Assembly: GCF_049943125.1 (NCBI RefSeq)
Contig: NZ_CP188040.1
Span: forward strand, 2,294,001-2,358,000
Direction of reading: 5' to 3'
DNA from: JAEXZL01 sp049943125
GTDB taxonomy: Bacteria; Bacillota; Clostridia; Clostridiales; Clostridiaceae
DNA length: 64,000 nt
Notes under the pieces: generated by a model
What the model was told of the DNA's origin: nothing
The model's input: only the letters and a program-made list of their open reading frames with translations
Database searches by the model: none
Made by a program: the position numbers and the translations under genes
Shown: positions 1 through 7,235 of the stretch, one piece after another
How the letters are laid out: each line of letters opens with the position of its first letter
Numbering within the stretch: the first letter of the stretch is position 1

Positions 1-840
1 GATTGGCAGAAGGATATAGATTATTTGACCTCCTTATATATACCCAGGGATCCAGAAAATAATAAGGATTTTTATAGCTTTGTTGAGATAGTGGAAGTGC
101 TCAGAGGACCAGGGGGATGTCCCTGGGATAGAGAACAGACTCATGAGAGCCTTAAGAAGGCATTGGTAGAGGAAAGCTATGAGGTTATAGAAGCTATAGA
201 GGAAAAGAATGAAGATATGCTGGTAGAGGAGCTGGGAGATTTGCTCCTTCAGATTGTATTTCACAGCTCCCTAGGAAAAGATGAAGGTTATTTCACTATA
301 AATGATGTTATTGAGGGTATCTGCAATAAAATGATATATAGACATCCTCATGTCTTTGGAGAGACTTCTGCCAATACATCAGAGGAGGTCCTAGAAAACT
401 GGGAAAAACTAAAAAAGGTAGAACAGGGCTTGAAAACCCATACAGAAGCCCTAGAACACGTAGCGAAAAGTCTTCCAGCAATAATCAGAGCAGAAAAGGT
501 TCAAAAGAAGGCTGCTAAGGTAGGTTTTGATTGGGATAGTGTAGAGGAACCATTAAATAAAATATTTGAAGAAGCATCAGAGCTTAAAGATGTATATAAG
601 TTACAAAACAAGGCAAAAATACTAGATGAGATGGGTGACTTATTATTCGCTGCTATTAATGCATGTAGATTTTTAGGCGTAGATGGAGAAGAAGCTCTTA
701 ATCATACCACTGACAAATTTATCAGGAGATTTTCTTATATAGAGAAAAAAGCCATGGACCTTGGACTTAAACTGGAGTCCATGATCCTCAAGGATATGGA
801 TGTGCTATGGGATGAGGCAAAAAACCTAGAAAAAAACTAA
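1..840 (+). CDS. mazG: YabN/MazG-type nucleotide pyrophosphohydrolase (3' part, cut by left edge)
   Basis: House-cleaning nucleoside triphosphate pyrophosphohydrolase that hydrolyses NTPs to NMPs plus pyrophosphate in the cytoplasm. The frame is open to base 1 (DWQKDIDYLTSLYIPRD...), so the gene starts outside the window. In Clostridium and Bacillus this protein (YabN) carries an N-terminal tetrapyrrole-methylase-like domain, which would be in the missing part. Two MazG repeats are visible. The first has GCPWDREQTHES followed by the metal-binding pairs EESYE and EELGD. The second has EEASE and DEMGD. The ExxE...ExxD geometry is intact in both, so the enzyme should be active. A TTG at base 25 is possible as a start but is not needed. 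It heads the conserved mazG-hup-yabO-yabP-yabQ-divIC order. Confidence 0.9.
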   Translation, partial: DWQKDIDYLTSLYIPRDPENNKDFYSFVEIVEVLRGPGGCPWDREQTHESLKKALVEESYEVIEAIEEKNEDMLVEELGDLLLQIVFHSSLGKDEGYFTINDVIEGICNKMIYRHPHVFGETSANTSEEVLENWEKLKKVEQGLKTHTEALEHVAKSLPAIIRAEKVQKKAAKVGFDWDSVEEPLNKIFEEASELKDVYKLQNKAKILDEMGDLLFAAINACRFLGVDGEEALNHTTDKFIRRFSYIEKKAMDLGLKLESMILKDMDVLWDEAKNLEKN

Positions 841-963
841 AAAATAAGAAGGATTTTTATTAAAGGTGGAGAATAATAGTATTTATTACATAGGTATTTT
901 TGTGTCTTTGTTATCCTGAGGTAAAAGTTTTAGTAATAACTATTCACTTTTGGGTATTTAGTG

Positions 964-969
964 TATAAT
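964..969 (+). promoter_or_regulatory. Candidate -10 box of hup promoter
   Basis: A TATAAT hexamer lies 80 nt before the HU start. The -35 region about 17 nt upstream matches TTGACA poorly, so only the -10 is convincing. Confidence 0.35.
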
Positions 970-1049
970 AGGATAATGATTCATATTAATACATAGTATC
1001 AAACTATAGGATTAAAAATTCAATAACTCAATATAAGGAGGATGTTACT

Positions 1050-1325
1050 ATGAATAAAGCAGAATTAATATCAAGCATTGCTGATAAGAGCAAGTTATCC
1101 AAGAAGGATGCTGAGGCAGCCTTAAAGGGACTTATTGAAAGTGTTCAAGAAGCATTAGAGAATGGTGAAAAGGTTCAATTAATTGGTTTCGGTACTTTTG
1201 AAACAAGAGAAAGAGCTGCTAGGGAAGGTAGAAACCCTAGAACTAAAGAAACTATAACTATTCCTGCTTCTAAGGTTCCTGTATTTAAAGCTGGTAAAGA
1301 ATTCAAGGATAGAGTTAATAAGTAG
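1050..1325 (+). CDS. hup: HU-type nucleoid DNA-binding protein
   Basis: Small histone-like protein that bends and compacts DNA as a dimer. At 91 residues it has the normal HU length. Residues 1-45 form the helical dimerisation part (MNKAELISSIADKS...). The beta-arm carries the family signature GFGTFETRERAAREGRNP and ends in VPVFKAGKEFKDRVN. A strong AAGGAGG ribosome site lies 7 nt before the ATG. It is followed by its own U-tailed hairpin and so is probably a highly expressed single-gene unit, as usual for HU in Firmicutes. Function is secure; whether other hup copies exist elsewhere in the genome cannot be seen. Confidence 0.97.
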   Translation: MNKAELISSIADKSKLSKKDAEAALKGLIESVQEALENGEKVQLIGFGTFETRERAAREGRNPRTKETITIPASKVPVFKAGKEFKDRVNK

Positions 1326-1337
1326 TCCCTATCCTCT

Positions 1338-1386
1338 AAAGAACTGCTTGTAATAGAATAAACTTCTATTGTAAGTAGTTCTTTTT
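1338..1386 (+). terminator. Intrinsic terminator of hup
   Basis: Long stem (AAGAACTGCTTG pairing with TAAGTAGTTCTT, with G-U pairs) followed by TTTT. Confidence 0.75.
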
Positions 1387-1464
1387 AATATTGTAAGAAT
1401 AGCAGGATATAATAGTAATTCTAGCTAGGGTGGAAATAATATTTGAGTTTGTGAGGTGTCTTAA

Positions 1465-1725
1465 ATGAGGTTAGATAAATATTTAAAGGTTTCAAGAATA
1501 ATAAAGAGAAGAACAGTAGCTAAGGAAGCCTGTGAAAGTGGAAGGGTATCTATCAATGGGAAGGTAGCAAAGCCTGGTACAGATATAAAAGAAGGGGATA
1601 TTATCGAAATACTTTTTGCTAATAAGAGCCTGAAGGCTAAGGTGATAAACATTTCTGAGCATGTGAGGAAAGAAGCTGCATCTTCTATGTATGAGATTTT
1701 AGAGGGAGAAGAGGACGAAGAATAA
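1465..1725 (+). CDS. rqcP: S4-domain RNA-binding protein (RqcP/YabO-type)
   Basis: An 86-residue protein made almost entirely of an S4 RNA-binding domain (MRLDKYLKVSRIIKRRTVAKEAC...GRVSINGKVAKPGTDIKEGDIIEI). In Bacillus the YabO orthologue, RqcP, works with RqcH on stalled 60S-like ribosomal subunits, helping alanine-tailing of nascent chains. The short length, S4 fold and position between hup and yabP match that orthologue. It could alternatively be described as an HslR-like heat-shock protein, which is the same superfamily. The C-terminus is acidic (EGEEDEE). The gene symbol follows from synteny rather than from diagnostic residues. Confidence 0.88.
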   Translation: MRLDKYLKVSRIIKRRTVAKEACESGRVSINGKVAKPGTDIKEGDIIEILFANKSLKAKVINISEHVRKEAASSMYEILEGEEDEE

Positions 1726-1748
1726 TAGCTTTTTATTTTTTTTGCTGT

Positions 1749-1776
1749 TATATACCAAATATTTACTTCATATATT
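1749..1776 (+). promoter_or_regulatory. Candidate sigma-E promoter for yabPQ
   Basis: TATATA, then 14 nt, then CATATATT, which is close to the sigma-E -10 consensus CATACANT. yabP and yabQ are known mother-cell sigma-E genes in Bacillus. The -35 match is weak. Confidence 0.35.
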
Positions 1777-1806
1777 GATATAGGAGTAAATAGGAGGTTT
1801 TCTTAA

Positions 1807-2100
1807 ATGGAGAGTAAGAAGGATATTAAGATTGAAGAAAAAAAGAGTAGCTTAGCCCTAGATAGCAGAAAAAACCTAACTCTAAATGGTGTAATTGAGG
1901 TAATTAGCTTTGATGAGGAAAAGATACTTTTAAATACCTCTGTTGGTATGTTAACAATAAAGGGGCAGGAGCTCAAAATGAATAAGCTGGATGTGCAAAA
2001 CGGAGATATTGCCATAACTGGAGTAGTGGATTCCTTTACTTATAGTGGCCTTAAGCCAAAAAAGGACGAGGAAGGAATACTTAAAAAACTATTTAAGTAG
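1807..2100 (+). CDS. yabP: Sporulation protein YabP
   Basis: Mother-cell sporulation protein of 97 residues. The family core is a small beta-rich domain, seen here as NLTLNGVIEVISFDEEKILLNTSVGMLTIKGQELKMNKL. YabP and YabQ are sigma-E-dependent in Bacillus subtilis; YabQ is needed for spore cortex formation, and the role of YabP is less clear. A good ribosome site (TAGGAGG) precedes the ATG. The stop is 9 nt before yabQ, so the two genes are co-transcribed. The N-terminal 25 residues are charged and variable, which is normal for the family. Confidence 0.93.
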   Translation: MESKKDIKIEEKKSSLALDSRKNLTLNGVIEVISFDEEKILLNTSVGMLTIKGQELKMNKLDVQNGDIAITGVVDSFTYSGLKPKKDEEGILKKLFK

Positions 2101-2108
2101 GTGATTAT

Positions 2109-2498
2109 ATGGTTATACCTATCAGCATGCAGTTCAGGATAATAATGTATAGCTTTATGGCAGGACTTATGACAGGTTTTATATTTGATATATATAGAAT
2201 TATTAGGGGCAGAAAGGTGATTAAATACATAGTATTTATTGAGGACTTACTCTTTTGGATATTATGCAGTTTAGTTGTTTTTGTGTTTTTGTTATATACT
2301 CAGTTTGCAGTACTGTCCGTATATGTTTATATATACCTAATTCTTGGAATAATATTTTATCTATGGTTTTTCAGTAATTTCTTTTTTAAGATTGAGAAAA
2401 AAGCAATTGAATTTTTATGGAAATTTTTTAGGGTTTTAATAAAGTTCCTTATATATCCTTTTAAAATTATTTTTTACAGACAAAAGAATTGTGATTAG
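2109..2498 (+). CDS. yabQ: Spore cortex biosynthesis membrane protein YabQ
   Basis: A 129-residue integral membrane protein with about three or four hydrophobic segments: residues 7-27 (FRIIMYSFMAGLMTGFIFDIYRI), two more around 40-85, and a C-terminal amphipathic stretch. Its N-terminal MxGxxxGxxFDxYR pattern is typical of YabQ. In Bacillus it is targeted to the forespore outer membrane and is required for cortex peptidoglycan assembly. It follows yabP directly and shares its ribosome-site region (AAGTAGGTG). The 129 residues are short compared with some Bacillus homologues but usual for clostridia. Confidence 0.9.
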   Translation: MVIPISMQFRIIMYSFMAGLMTGFIFDIYRIIRGRKVIKYIVFIEDLLFWILCSLVVFVFLLYTQFAVLSVYVYIYLILGIIFYLWFFSNFFFKIEKKAIEFLWKFFRVLIKFLIYPFKIIFYRQKNCD

Positions 2499-2650
2499 GA
2501 TTGTAAATTATATAACAGCATTTCCTATCTATTCAAAAAAATATAATATTTATTTTTCTATAGAATGCAAATAAAACTTGAATTAAAAGCCGATTCATCA
2601 TACAATAAACTTGAAATAAATTATATTTCTATACTTAGGAAGTGATAAGC

Positions 2651-2935
2651 ATGAAAAAAAATAAAAGAATTAAAAATGTAATAATAGGCTTCATGCTTGT
2701 AGTACTAGCTTATAACGTTATTAATCAGCAAATAGCAATGAAGAGAATTGAGAAGGAATTTAGTGAGAAGAAGGAAGAACTCCAGCTATTAAAGATTGAA
2801 AACGAAAGGCTTACAGAAGAAGTGGAAGCTTCGGAAACAGATCCTTCCTACATGGAGAGATTGGCTAGAGAAAAGTTAGGGCTAGTAAAACCTGGCGAGG
2901 TTACAATAATTGACTCTCAATCTGATTCCCAGTAA
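2651..2935 (+). CDS. divIC: Septum formation initiator DivIC/FtsB-type
   Basis: Bitopic division protein of about 94 residues. A short basic cytoplasmic tail (MKKNKRIKN) is followed by one transmembrane helix (VIIGFMLVVLAYNVI) and then an extracytoplasmic coiled coil (KRIEKEFSEKKEELQLLKIENERLTEEVE). It ends in the DivIC motif DPSYMERLAREKLGLVKPGE. In the divisome it bridges FtsL and the FtsWI synthase complex. ATG 2651 is chosen because TAGGAAG sits 7 nt upstream. A GTG at 2642, three codons earlier, would overlap that site. It follows yabQ after about 150 nt and probably has its own vegetative promoter. Confidence 0.92.
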   Translation: MKKNKRIKNVIIGFMLVVLAYNVINQQIAMKRIEKEFSEKKEELQLLKIENERLTEEVEASETDPSYMERLAREKLGLVKPGEVTIIDSQSDSQ

Positions 2936-3083
2936 AAGTATATCTATTGATGCGGCGTCCTATTGGCCTCAGCAGCTATATTTTTATTTATATATACCGT
3001 TTATAAAGGTCAGATATATATAAATAATTTTATCATTATATAACATATTATATTTAAAATTTTTAAGGAGGAATCTTTTTAAC

Positions 3084-3497
3084 ATGACCTTAGTGGCAGG
3101 AAACATTTTAGAAGGAACAGTGGTAAACATTACTAATTTTGGTGCGTTTGTAGAAGTGGAGGGCAAAACAGGACTAGTCCATATTTCTGAGGTAGCAGAT
3201 TCATTTGTAAAAGATATAAGACAGCATCTTAAGGAACAGGATAAGGTCAAGGTAAAAGTAATATCTATAGATGACAACGGGAAAATAAGTCTTTCAATTA
3301 AACAGGCCAATATTAAGAAAAAGTCTGTAAAGCCTGCTGAATTTGATTGGAATAATGAAAAGAAAAGCAATAATGCAAATAACTTTGAAGATATAATGTC
3401 CAAGTTTTTAAAGGACAGTGAAGAAAGATTACAAGACGTTAAGAAGAACCAGGATTTAAAGGGTGGAAAAGGTTATAGCAAAAGGAATTTTGGCTAA
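3084..3497 (+). CDS. S1-domain RNA-binding protein (YabR-type)
   Basis: A 137-residue protein with a single S1 RNA-binding domain at residues 5-75 (ILEGTVVNITNFGAFVEVEGKTGLVHISEVADSFV...KVKVISIDDNGKISLSIKQ). This is the same fold as the repeats of ribosomal protein S1 and the C-terminus of PNPase. The rest is a charged, probably disordered tail. The position after divIC matches Bacillus yabR, a general-stress and ribosome-associated protein of unclear precise function. A perfect AAGGAGG lies before ATG 3084. It is followed by a strong terminator, so it closes this operon segment. Confidence 0.9.
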   Translation: MTLVAGNILEGTVVNITNFGAFVEVEGKTGLVHISEVADSFVKDIRQHLKEQDKVKVKVISIDDNGKISLSIKQANIKKKSVKPAEFDWNNEKKSNNANNFEDIMSKFLKDSEERLQDVKKNQDLKGGKGYSKRNFG

Positions 3498-3515
3498 TTA
3501 ATTATAAAATTCTTC

Positions 3516-3546
3516 AGCCTCTTATAAATTATAAGAGGCTTTATTA
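3516..3546 (+). terminator. Intrinsic terminator after the S1-domain gene
   Basis: Perfect 10-bp stem AGCCTCTTAT/ATAAGAGGCT with a 5-nt loop, then a T-rich tail. Confidence 0.9.
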
Positions 3547-3610
3547 TTTGGTTTTAACTTTAAAAAAGCGGTTACCAACATGTGGAATAAAAATATTTGA
3601 TATAAAGTTG

Positions 3611-3639
3611 TTGACAGTATTCCAAACATGTTTTATAAT
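3611..3639 (+). promoter_or_regulatory. Consensus sigma-A promoter of the tRNA operon
   Basis: TTGACA, exactly 17 nt, then TATAAT. The first tRNA begins 27 nt downstream. Both hexamers are perfect, as expected for a stable-RNA promoter. Confidence 0.93.
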
Positions 3640-3665
3640 AAATCTTGTCGCTGGTCAAGTGACAT

Positions 3666-3754
3666 GCTGAAGTGGCGGAACTGGCAGACGCACAGGACTT
3701 AAAATCCTGCGGTGGTTAAACACCGTACCGGTTCGATTCCGGTCTTCAGCACCA
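3666..3754 (+). tRNA. tRNA-Leu (UAA), copy 1
   Basis: An 89-nt class II tRNA with acceptor GCTGAAG/CTTCAGC, a long variable arm, anticodon TAA, and encoded CCA. Confidence 0.97.
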
Positions 3755-3760
3755 TAATAT

Positions 3761-3836
<76 letters not shown>

Positions 3837-3843
3837 TTAATTT

Positions 3844-3873
3844 TTAGAACTTTTTTATAAAAAAGTTCACTAA
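3844..3873 (+). other. Inter-tRNA hairpin, copy 1
   Basis: GAACTTTTTT pairs with AAAAAAGTTC between tRNA-fMet and tRNA-Met. The second tRNA block has the same hairpin with a compensated base pair (see 4143). It may be a processing signal or weak attenuator. Confidence 0.6.
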
Positions 3874-3880
3874 TTAACAT

Positions 3881-3957
3881 GGCGGAATAGCTCAGCTGGC
3901 TAGAGCATTCGGTTCATACCCGAAGGGTCGTAGGTTCAAGTCCTATTTCCGCTACCA
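3881..3957 (+). tRNA. Elongator tRNA-Met (CAU), copy 1
   Basis: A 77-nt tRNA with anticodon CAT in the context GGTTCATACC and acceptor GGCGGAA/TTCCGCT. It has no C1:A72 mismatch, so it is not the initiator. The body resembles elongator Met rather than lysidine-modified Ile2. CCA is encoded. Confidence 0.93.
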
Positions 3958-3960
3958 TCT

Positions 3961-4049
3961 GCTGAAGTGGCGGAACTGGCAGACGCACAGGACTTAAAAT
4001 CCTGCGGTGGTTAAACACCGTACCGGTTCGATTCCGGTCTTCAGCACCA
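3961..4049 (+). tRNA. tRNA-Leu (UAA), copy 2
   Basis: Identical in sequence to copy 1 at 3666. It starts only 3 nt after the preceding tRNA-Met, at the junction of the tandem duplication. Confidence 0.97.
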
Positions 4050-4056
4050 ATAATAT

Positions 4057-4132
<76 letters not shown>

Positions 4133-4142
4133 TTATTTTTTA

Positions 4143-4164
4143 GAGCTTTTTATATAAAAAGCTC
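4143..4164 (+). other. Inter-tRNA hairpin, copy 2
   Basis: GAGCTTTTT pairs with AAAAAGCTC. Compared with copy 1, an A-U pair is replaced by G-C on both strands, so the stem is conserved by compensation. Confidence 0.6.
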
Positions 4165-4177
4165 ACAATTATTTTAT

Positions 4178-4254
4178 GGCGGAATAGCTCAGCTGGCTAG
4201 AGCATTCGGTTCATACCCGAAGGGTCGTAGGTTCAAGTCCTATTTCCGCTACCA
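4178..4254 (+). tRNA. Elongator tRNA-Met (CAU), copy 2
   Basis: Identical to copy 1 at 3881. It is the last tRNA of the six-gene operon. Confidence 0.93.
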
Positions 4255-4257
4255 TGT

Positions 4258-4294
4258 AAGGATCTTCTTTTATAGAAGGTCCTTTTATTTTTTT
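4258..4294 (+). terminator. Intrinsic terminator of the tRNA operon
   Basis: AAGGATCTTC pairs with GAAGGTCCTT, followed by a T-rich run. Confidence 0.9.
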
Positions 4295-4390
4295 AATAGA
4301 TATTTTGTAGTATTACGGAGGGGGATAAAATTATTCCAAATACTTATCTACTAAAAGTAAAATATTATCCTTTATACCGACATAATATAG

Positions 4391-4467
4391 TTATGCACAA
4401 AATCTATGTTTTTATCCACAATTTACCAGTTAACCTTTATTTTAAAGGGGGTAAGCTTGTGGATACA
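4391..4467. promoter_or_regulatory. Candidate DnaA-box cluster within an inverted repeat
   Basis: Three DnaA-box-like 9-mers occur within 77 nt: TTATGCACA at 4391 (one mismatch), a perfect TTATCCACA at 4412, and TGTGGATAC at 4459 (reverse orientation, one mismatch). The last two form the arms of an imperfect dyad that continues as TTTACC/GGTAAG and is followed by T7. The dyad could therefore also be an intrinsic terminator. The stretch 4295-4655 otherwise holds only the spoIIE promoter. Confidence 0.45.
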
Positions 4468-4551
4468 TTTTTTTGATAAAAATTCTTGATAGATACCAGT
4501 AAAGAAATATATGGCAGTAGGGGACGTTAGATAGTAAATTAGTGAAAATGC

Positions 4552-4558
4552 TGTCCAA
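4552..4558 (+). promoter_or_regulatory. Candidate Spo0A box upstream of spoIIE
   Basis: TGTCCAA matches the 0A box TGNCGAA at six of seven positions. It lies 25 nt before the -35 hexamer, where Spo0A binds at the Bacillus spoIIE promoter. Confidence 0.4.
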
Positions 4559-4583
4559 AGAAAAATAAATTATCTCCACTTAA

Positions 4584-4616
4584 TTTACATTTATTACCAA
4601 ATGGAATTGTTATAAT
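4584..4616 (+). promoter_or_regulatory. spoIIE promoter with 21-nt spacer
   Basis: TTTACA, exactly 21 nt, then TATAAT. The over-long spacing is the known feature of Spo0A-activated sigma-A promoters such as spoIIE and spoIIG in Bacillus. Confidence 0.6.
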
Positions 4617-4655
4617 TTATATAGTTTAAATGATAGTTAAGCAGGGGGTAATTTA

Positions 4656-7034
4656 ATGCAGTATGGGGTGGAGTGTAATACTTATAAGAGGGTTCAGAAG
4701 GAAAAGAAAAAAGGGGAGTATAGCAGTAAGTATATTGATTATGGAATTATTGGATATGTTGTGCTTATGATTTTAATAAGCAGGGTTAGCTTGGTTAACG
4801 AAAGCTCTCCCTTTGGAATTGCGCTACTCATGGCAATAGCTCTATATAAGGATAAAAAAACTGTAATACTAGCTACTGCAGGAGGTATGGTAGGCTACAT
4901 AACTATGCTGAGCTATAATCAGGGAACAAGGGTGTATTTGATATATACCTTGTCCATAGGGGCGGCACATTTTATTATTAAGAATTTTAATAGAAGGGCT
5001 AAGGTTATTTTTTTATTTGTTCTATTGATTATGGAAGGAGTACTGTTTAATGTACTATTAAATGGGTACTCTTACACTGTAAGTTTAACAGATGCTTTTT
5101 TAAATATTATTGTGGTGCTACCTATATTATATGTATTTAAGTATGGAATCAATTGCTTTGAAGAGCTTAACACTAAGCATCTATTCAATAATGAAGAGAT
5201 AATAAGTATGGCTATAATCGTTGCAATTGCTGTTTCAGGCTTAGGGGGACTATCGGTATTTGGTGTAAGCATAAGAAATGTCATAGCTCTAACCCTCGTA
5301 GTATTTATAGCTTATATAAATGGAAGCTCTGTGGGAGCGGCAATTGGAATTGCCGCAGGGCTCATTCTTGGGATTTCAGATAATAATATTTATATTTTTA
5401 TAGGAGTCCTTGGCTCTTGTGGATTTATTACTGGGCTGTTTAGGGAACCAGGAAAGCTAATGGCTGTATTATCCTATCTGATATCCTTTAGTCTTCTAAG
5501 GTTCTATTCAGGGGCTAATGATGAATTTATTCTTATGGAGGCGCTTGTTTCAGCTGCGATATTTATTACAATTCCCAATAAATTTTATAATGCAATGATC
5601 TTTGAGTTAGATTTTGAAAAAAAGCAGCAGCTTATTAACGATAATCATCTAGCAAAGGTAAAGGAGGTATTTACCTTAAGGCTTAAAGGCTTTAATGATA
5701 TTTTAACCTCCATGGCAGAGGTATTAAATGGCTTTATGGATAATGAAAAGCTATTGCTAAAAGGAAAGAGCAGTGGACTTGTGGAGAATTTAGCAGATAG
5801 AGTATGTGCTACCTGTGATATGAGGCATTTATGCTGGAAAAGGGAATTGCACCTTACCTACACTGCCTTTTCTGAGCTTATTGAAAATTATTATAATAAA
5901 AACCCAGAGGTACCCAAGGAAATAGAAAGAAAATGTATTAAGAAGAGCGCTTTATGTAGAGAAGCAGAAAGCATAGTTAATAGTTATATTGTCAATGAAA
6001 TGTGGAAGAGTAGACTCGCAGAAGGAAGAAAGATTCTTGCAGGTCAGATAAGTGGCATGTCAGGAACCATAGGGGAAATTGTTCATGACTTTGATAGGGA
6101 GGTAGTGTTTAATCATGAGGTGGAGAAATCCCTGATTAAAGCTCTTGCCCGGAGTGGTGTAAGGTATTATGATATATTCTGCTTTTCTGATAAGAAGGGA
6201 CGGCTGAACATAAAGCTATCTATGGAGGAATGTGAAGGTGCACAGCTATGCGTGAAAAAGCTTCTTCCTATAATTAATCAGTGCGTAAATAAGACCATGT
6301 GTCTGGGCGAAGAAGGCTGTTCTATTGATGGAGGAAGCAAAAGATGTTCAGTAATTTTTCAAGAAACACCGAAGTTCCATATTTCTACCTATGCAGCAGC
6401 AGCCTGTAAGCAGGGAGAAACTTCAATAGGAGACAGCTACAGCTTTAGCAGGACTAAAGAGGGTAGCTATGTAACGATTATCAGTGATGGAATGGGTTCT
6501 GGTGCCGATGCTGGAAAGGATAGCAGAGCTGTAGTTGATATCGTAGAGAAATTTCAAGAAGCTGGCTTTAACACCATAACGGCGATAAACACTGTTAACT
6601 CCATTATAAGCATGAAGTTTGATGAAGAGGAAAAATTTTCTACCCTTGACCTTAATACCATAGATTTATATACCGGTGATGGAGTATTTATGAAGGTAGG
6701 AGCAGCTCAAAGCTATATAAAGAGAGGGAAAAACGTAGAGGTGATTAAATCTAAAACACTACCCATAGGTGTATTAGAGAAGCCGGATGTGGATATAATT
6801 CAAAAGAAGTTCAAAAATGGTGATATAATAGTGTCCATCAGTGATGGTATAGTGGATCTGAAAAGCAAAAGCTATTCCAGCAGCTGGTTGGAGGATTTTC
6901 TCCAGGAAACAAAAAATGCTGACCCCAAAGTCCTGGCCTCAGAGATATTAGGGAAGGCTAGGGAATTATCCAAGGAAAAGCCTAAGGATGATATGACGGT
7001 GTTAGTCTCAAAGGTATATAGCATTTTTAACTGA
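4656..7034 (+). CDS. spoIIE: Stage II sporulation protein E, serine phosphatase
   Basis: PP2C-type phosphatase that dephosphorylates SpoIIAA and so releases sigma-F in the forespore; it also interacts with FtsZ at the asymmetric septum. The 792 residues match the family's usual ~800. About residues 30-320 form a multi-pass membrane domain of roughly ten hydrophobic segments. A central regulatory region follows, containing a Cys-rich CATCDMRHLCWK motif near residue 390 that is typical of clostridial SpoIIE. The C-terminal PP2C domain (from ~580) has the metal-binding motif SDGMGSG at ~610 and SDGIVD at ~728. The ATG is preceded by AGCAGGGGG. The promoter shows a 21-nt spacer. It stands alone between the tRNA operon and tilS, in the order usual for Clostridium. 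Confidence 0.97.
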   Translation: MQYGVECNTYKRVQKEKKKGEYSSKYIDYGIIGYVVLMILISRVSLVNESSPFGIALLMAIALYKDKKTVILATAGGMVGYITMLSYNQGTRVYLIYTLSIGAAHFIIKNFNRRAKVIFLFVLLIMEGVLFNVLLNGYSYTVSLTDAFLNIIVVLPILYVFKYGINCFEELNTKHLFNNEEIISMAIIVAIAVSGLGGLSVFGVSIRNVIALTLVVFIAYINGSSVGAAIGIAAGLILGISDNNIYIFIGVLGSCGFITGLFREPGKLMAVLSYLISFSLLRFYSGANDEFILMEALVSAAIFITIPNKFYNAMIFELDFEKKQQLINDNHLAKVKEVFTLRLKGFNDILTSMAEVLNGFMDNEKLLLKGKSSGLVENLADRVCATCDMRHLCWKRELHLTYTAFSELIENYYNKNPEVPKEIERKCIKKSALCREAESIVNSYIVNEMWKSRLAEGRKILAGQISGMSGTIGEIVHDFDREVVFNHEVEKSLIKALARSGVRYYDIFCFSDKKGRLNIKLSMEECEGAQLCVKKLLPIINQCVNKTMCLGEEGCSIDGGSKRCSVIFQETPKFHISTYAAAACKQGETSIGDSYSFSRTKEGSYVTIISDGMGSGADAGKDSRAVVDIVEKFQEAGFNTITAINTVNSIISMKFDEEEKFSTLDLNTIDLYTGDGVFMKVGAAQSYIKRGKNVEVIKSKTLPIGVLEKPDVDIIQKKFKNGDIIVSISDGIVDLKSKSYSSSWLEDFLQETKNADPKVLASEILGKARELSKEKPKDDMTVLVSKVYSIFN

Positions 7035-7044
7035 AACCTATATT

Positions 7045-7074
7045 CCCGGTATTCCGTATACCGGGTTTATTTTA
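7045..7074 (+). terminator. Intrinsic terminator of spoIIE
   Basis: CCCGGTAT/ATACCGGG stem with a TCCGT loop, then TTTATTTTA. Confidence 0.88.
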
Positions 7075-7235
7075 TGAAAATTAAGCTACCATAGCATTTT
7101 ATTGATAAGTAAATTAATAATTATACCTTATATTGTTATGCGAATTATTTAAAAGAATTAAGGAATAAATTTCGTTATTAGTTGCTTTTATGATATAATT
7201 ATACGACTGAATATCTATTGAAGATAGGTGTGAGA

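Noticed and set aside
5072..5284. Antisense open frames within spoIIE, tilS, ftsH and other genes
   Set aside because: They lack ribosome sites and family features and lie opposite clearly real genes.
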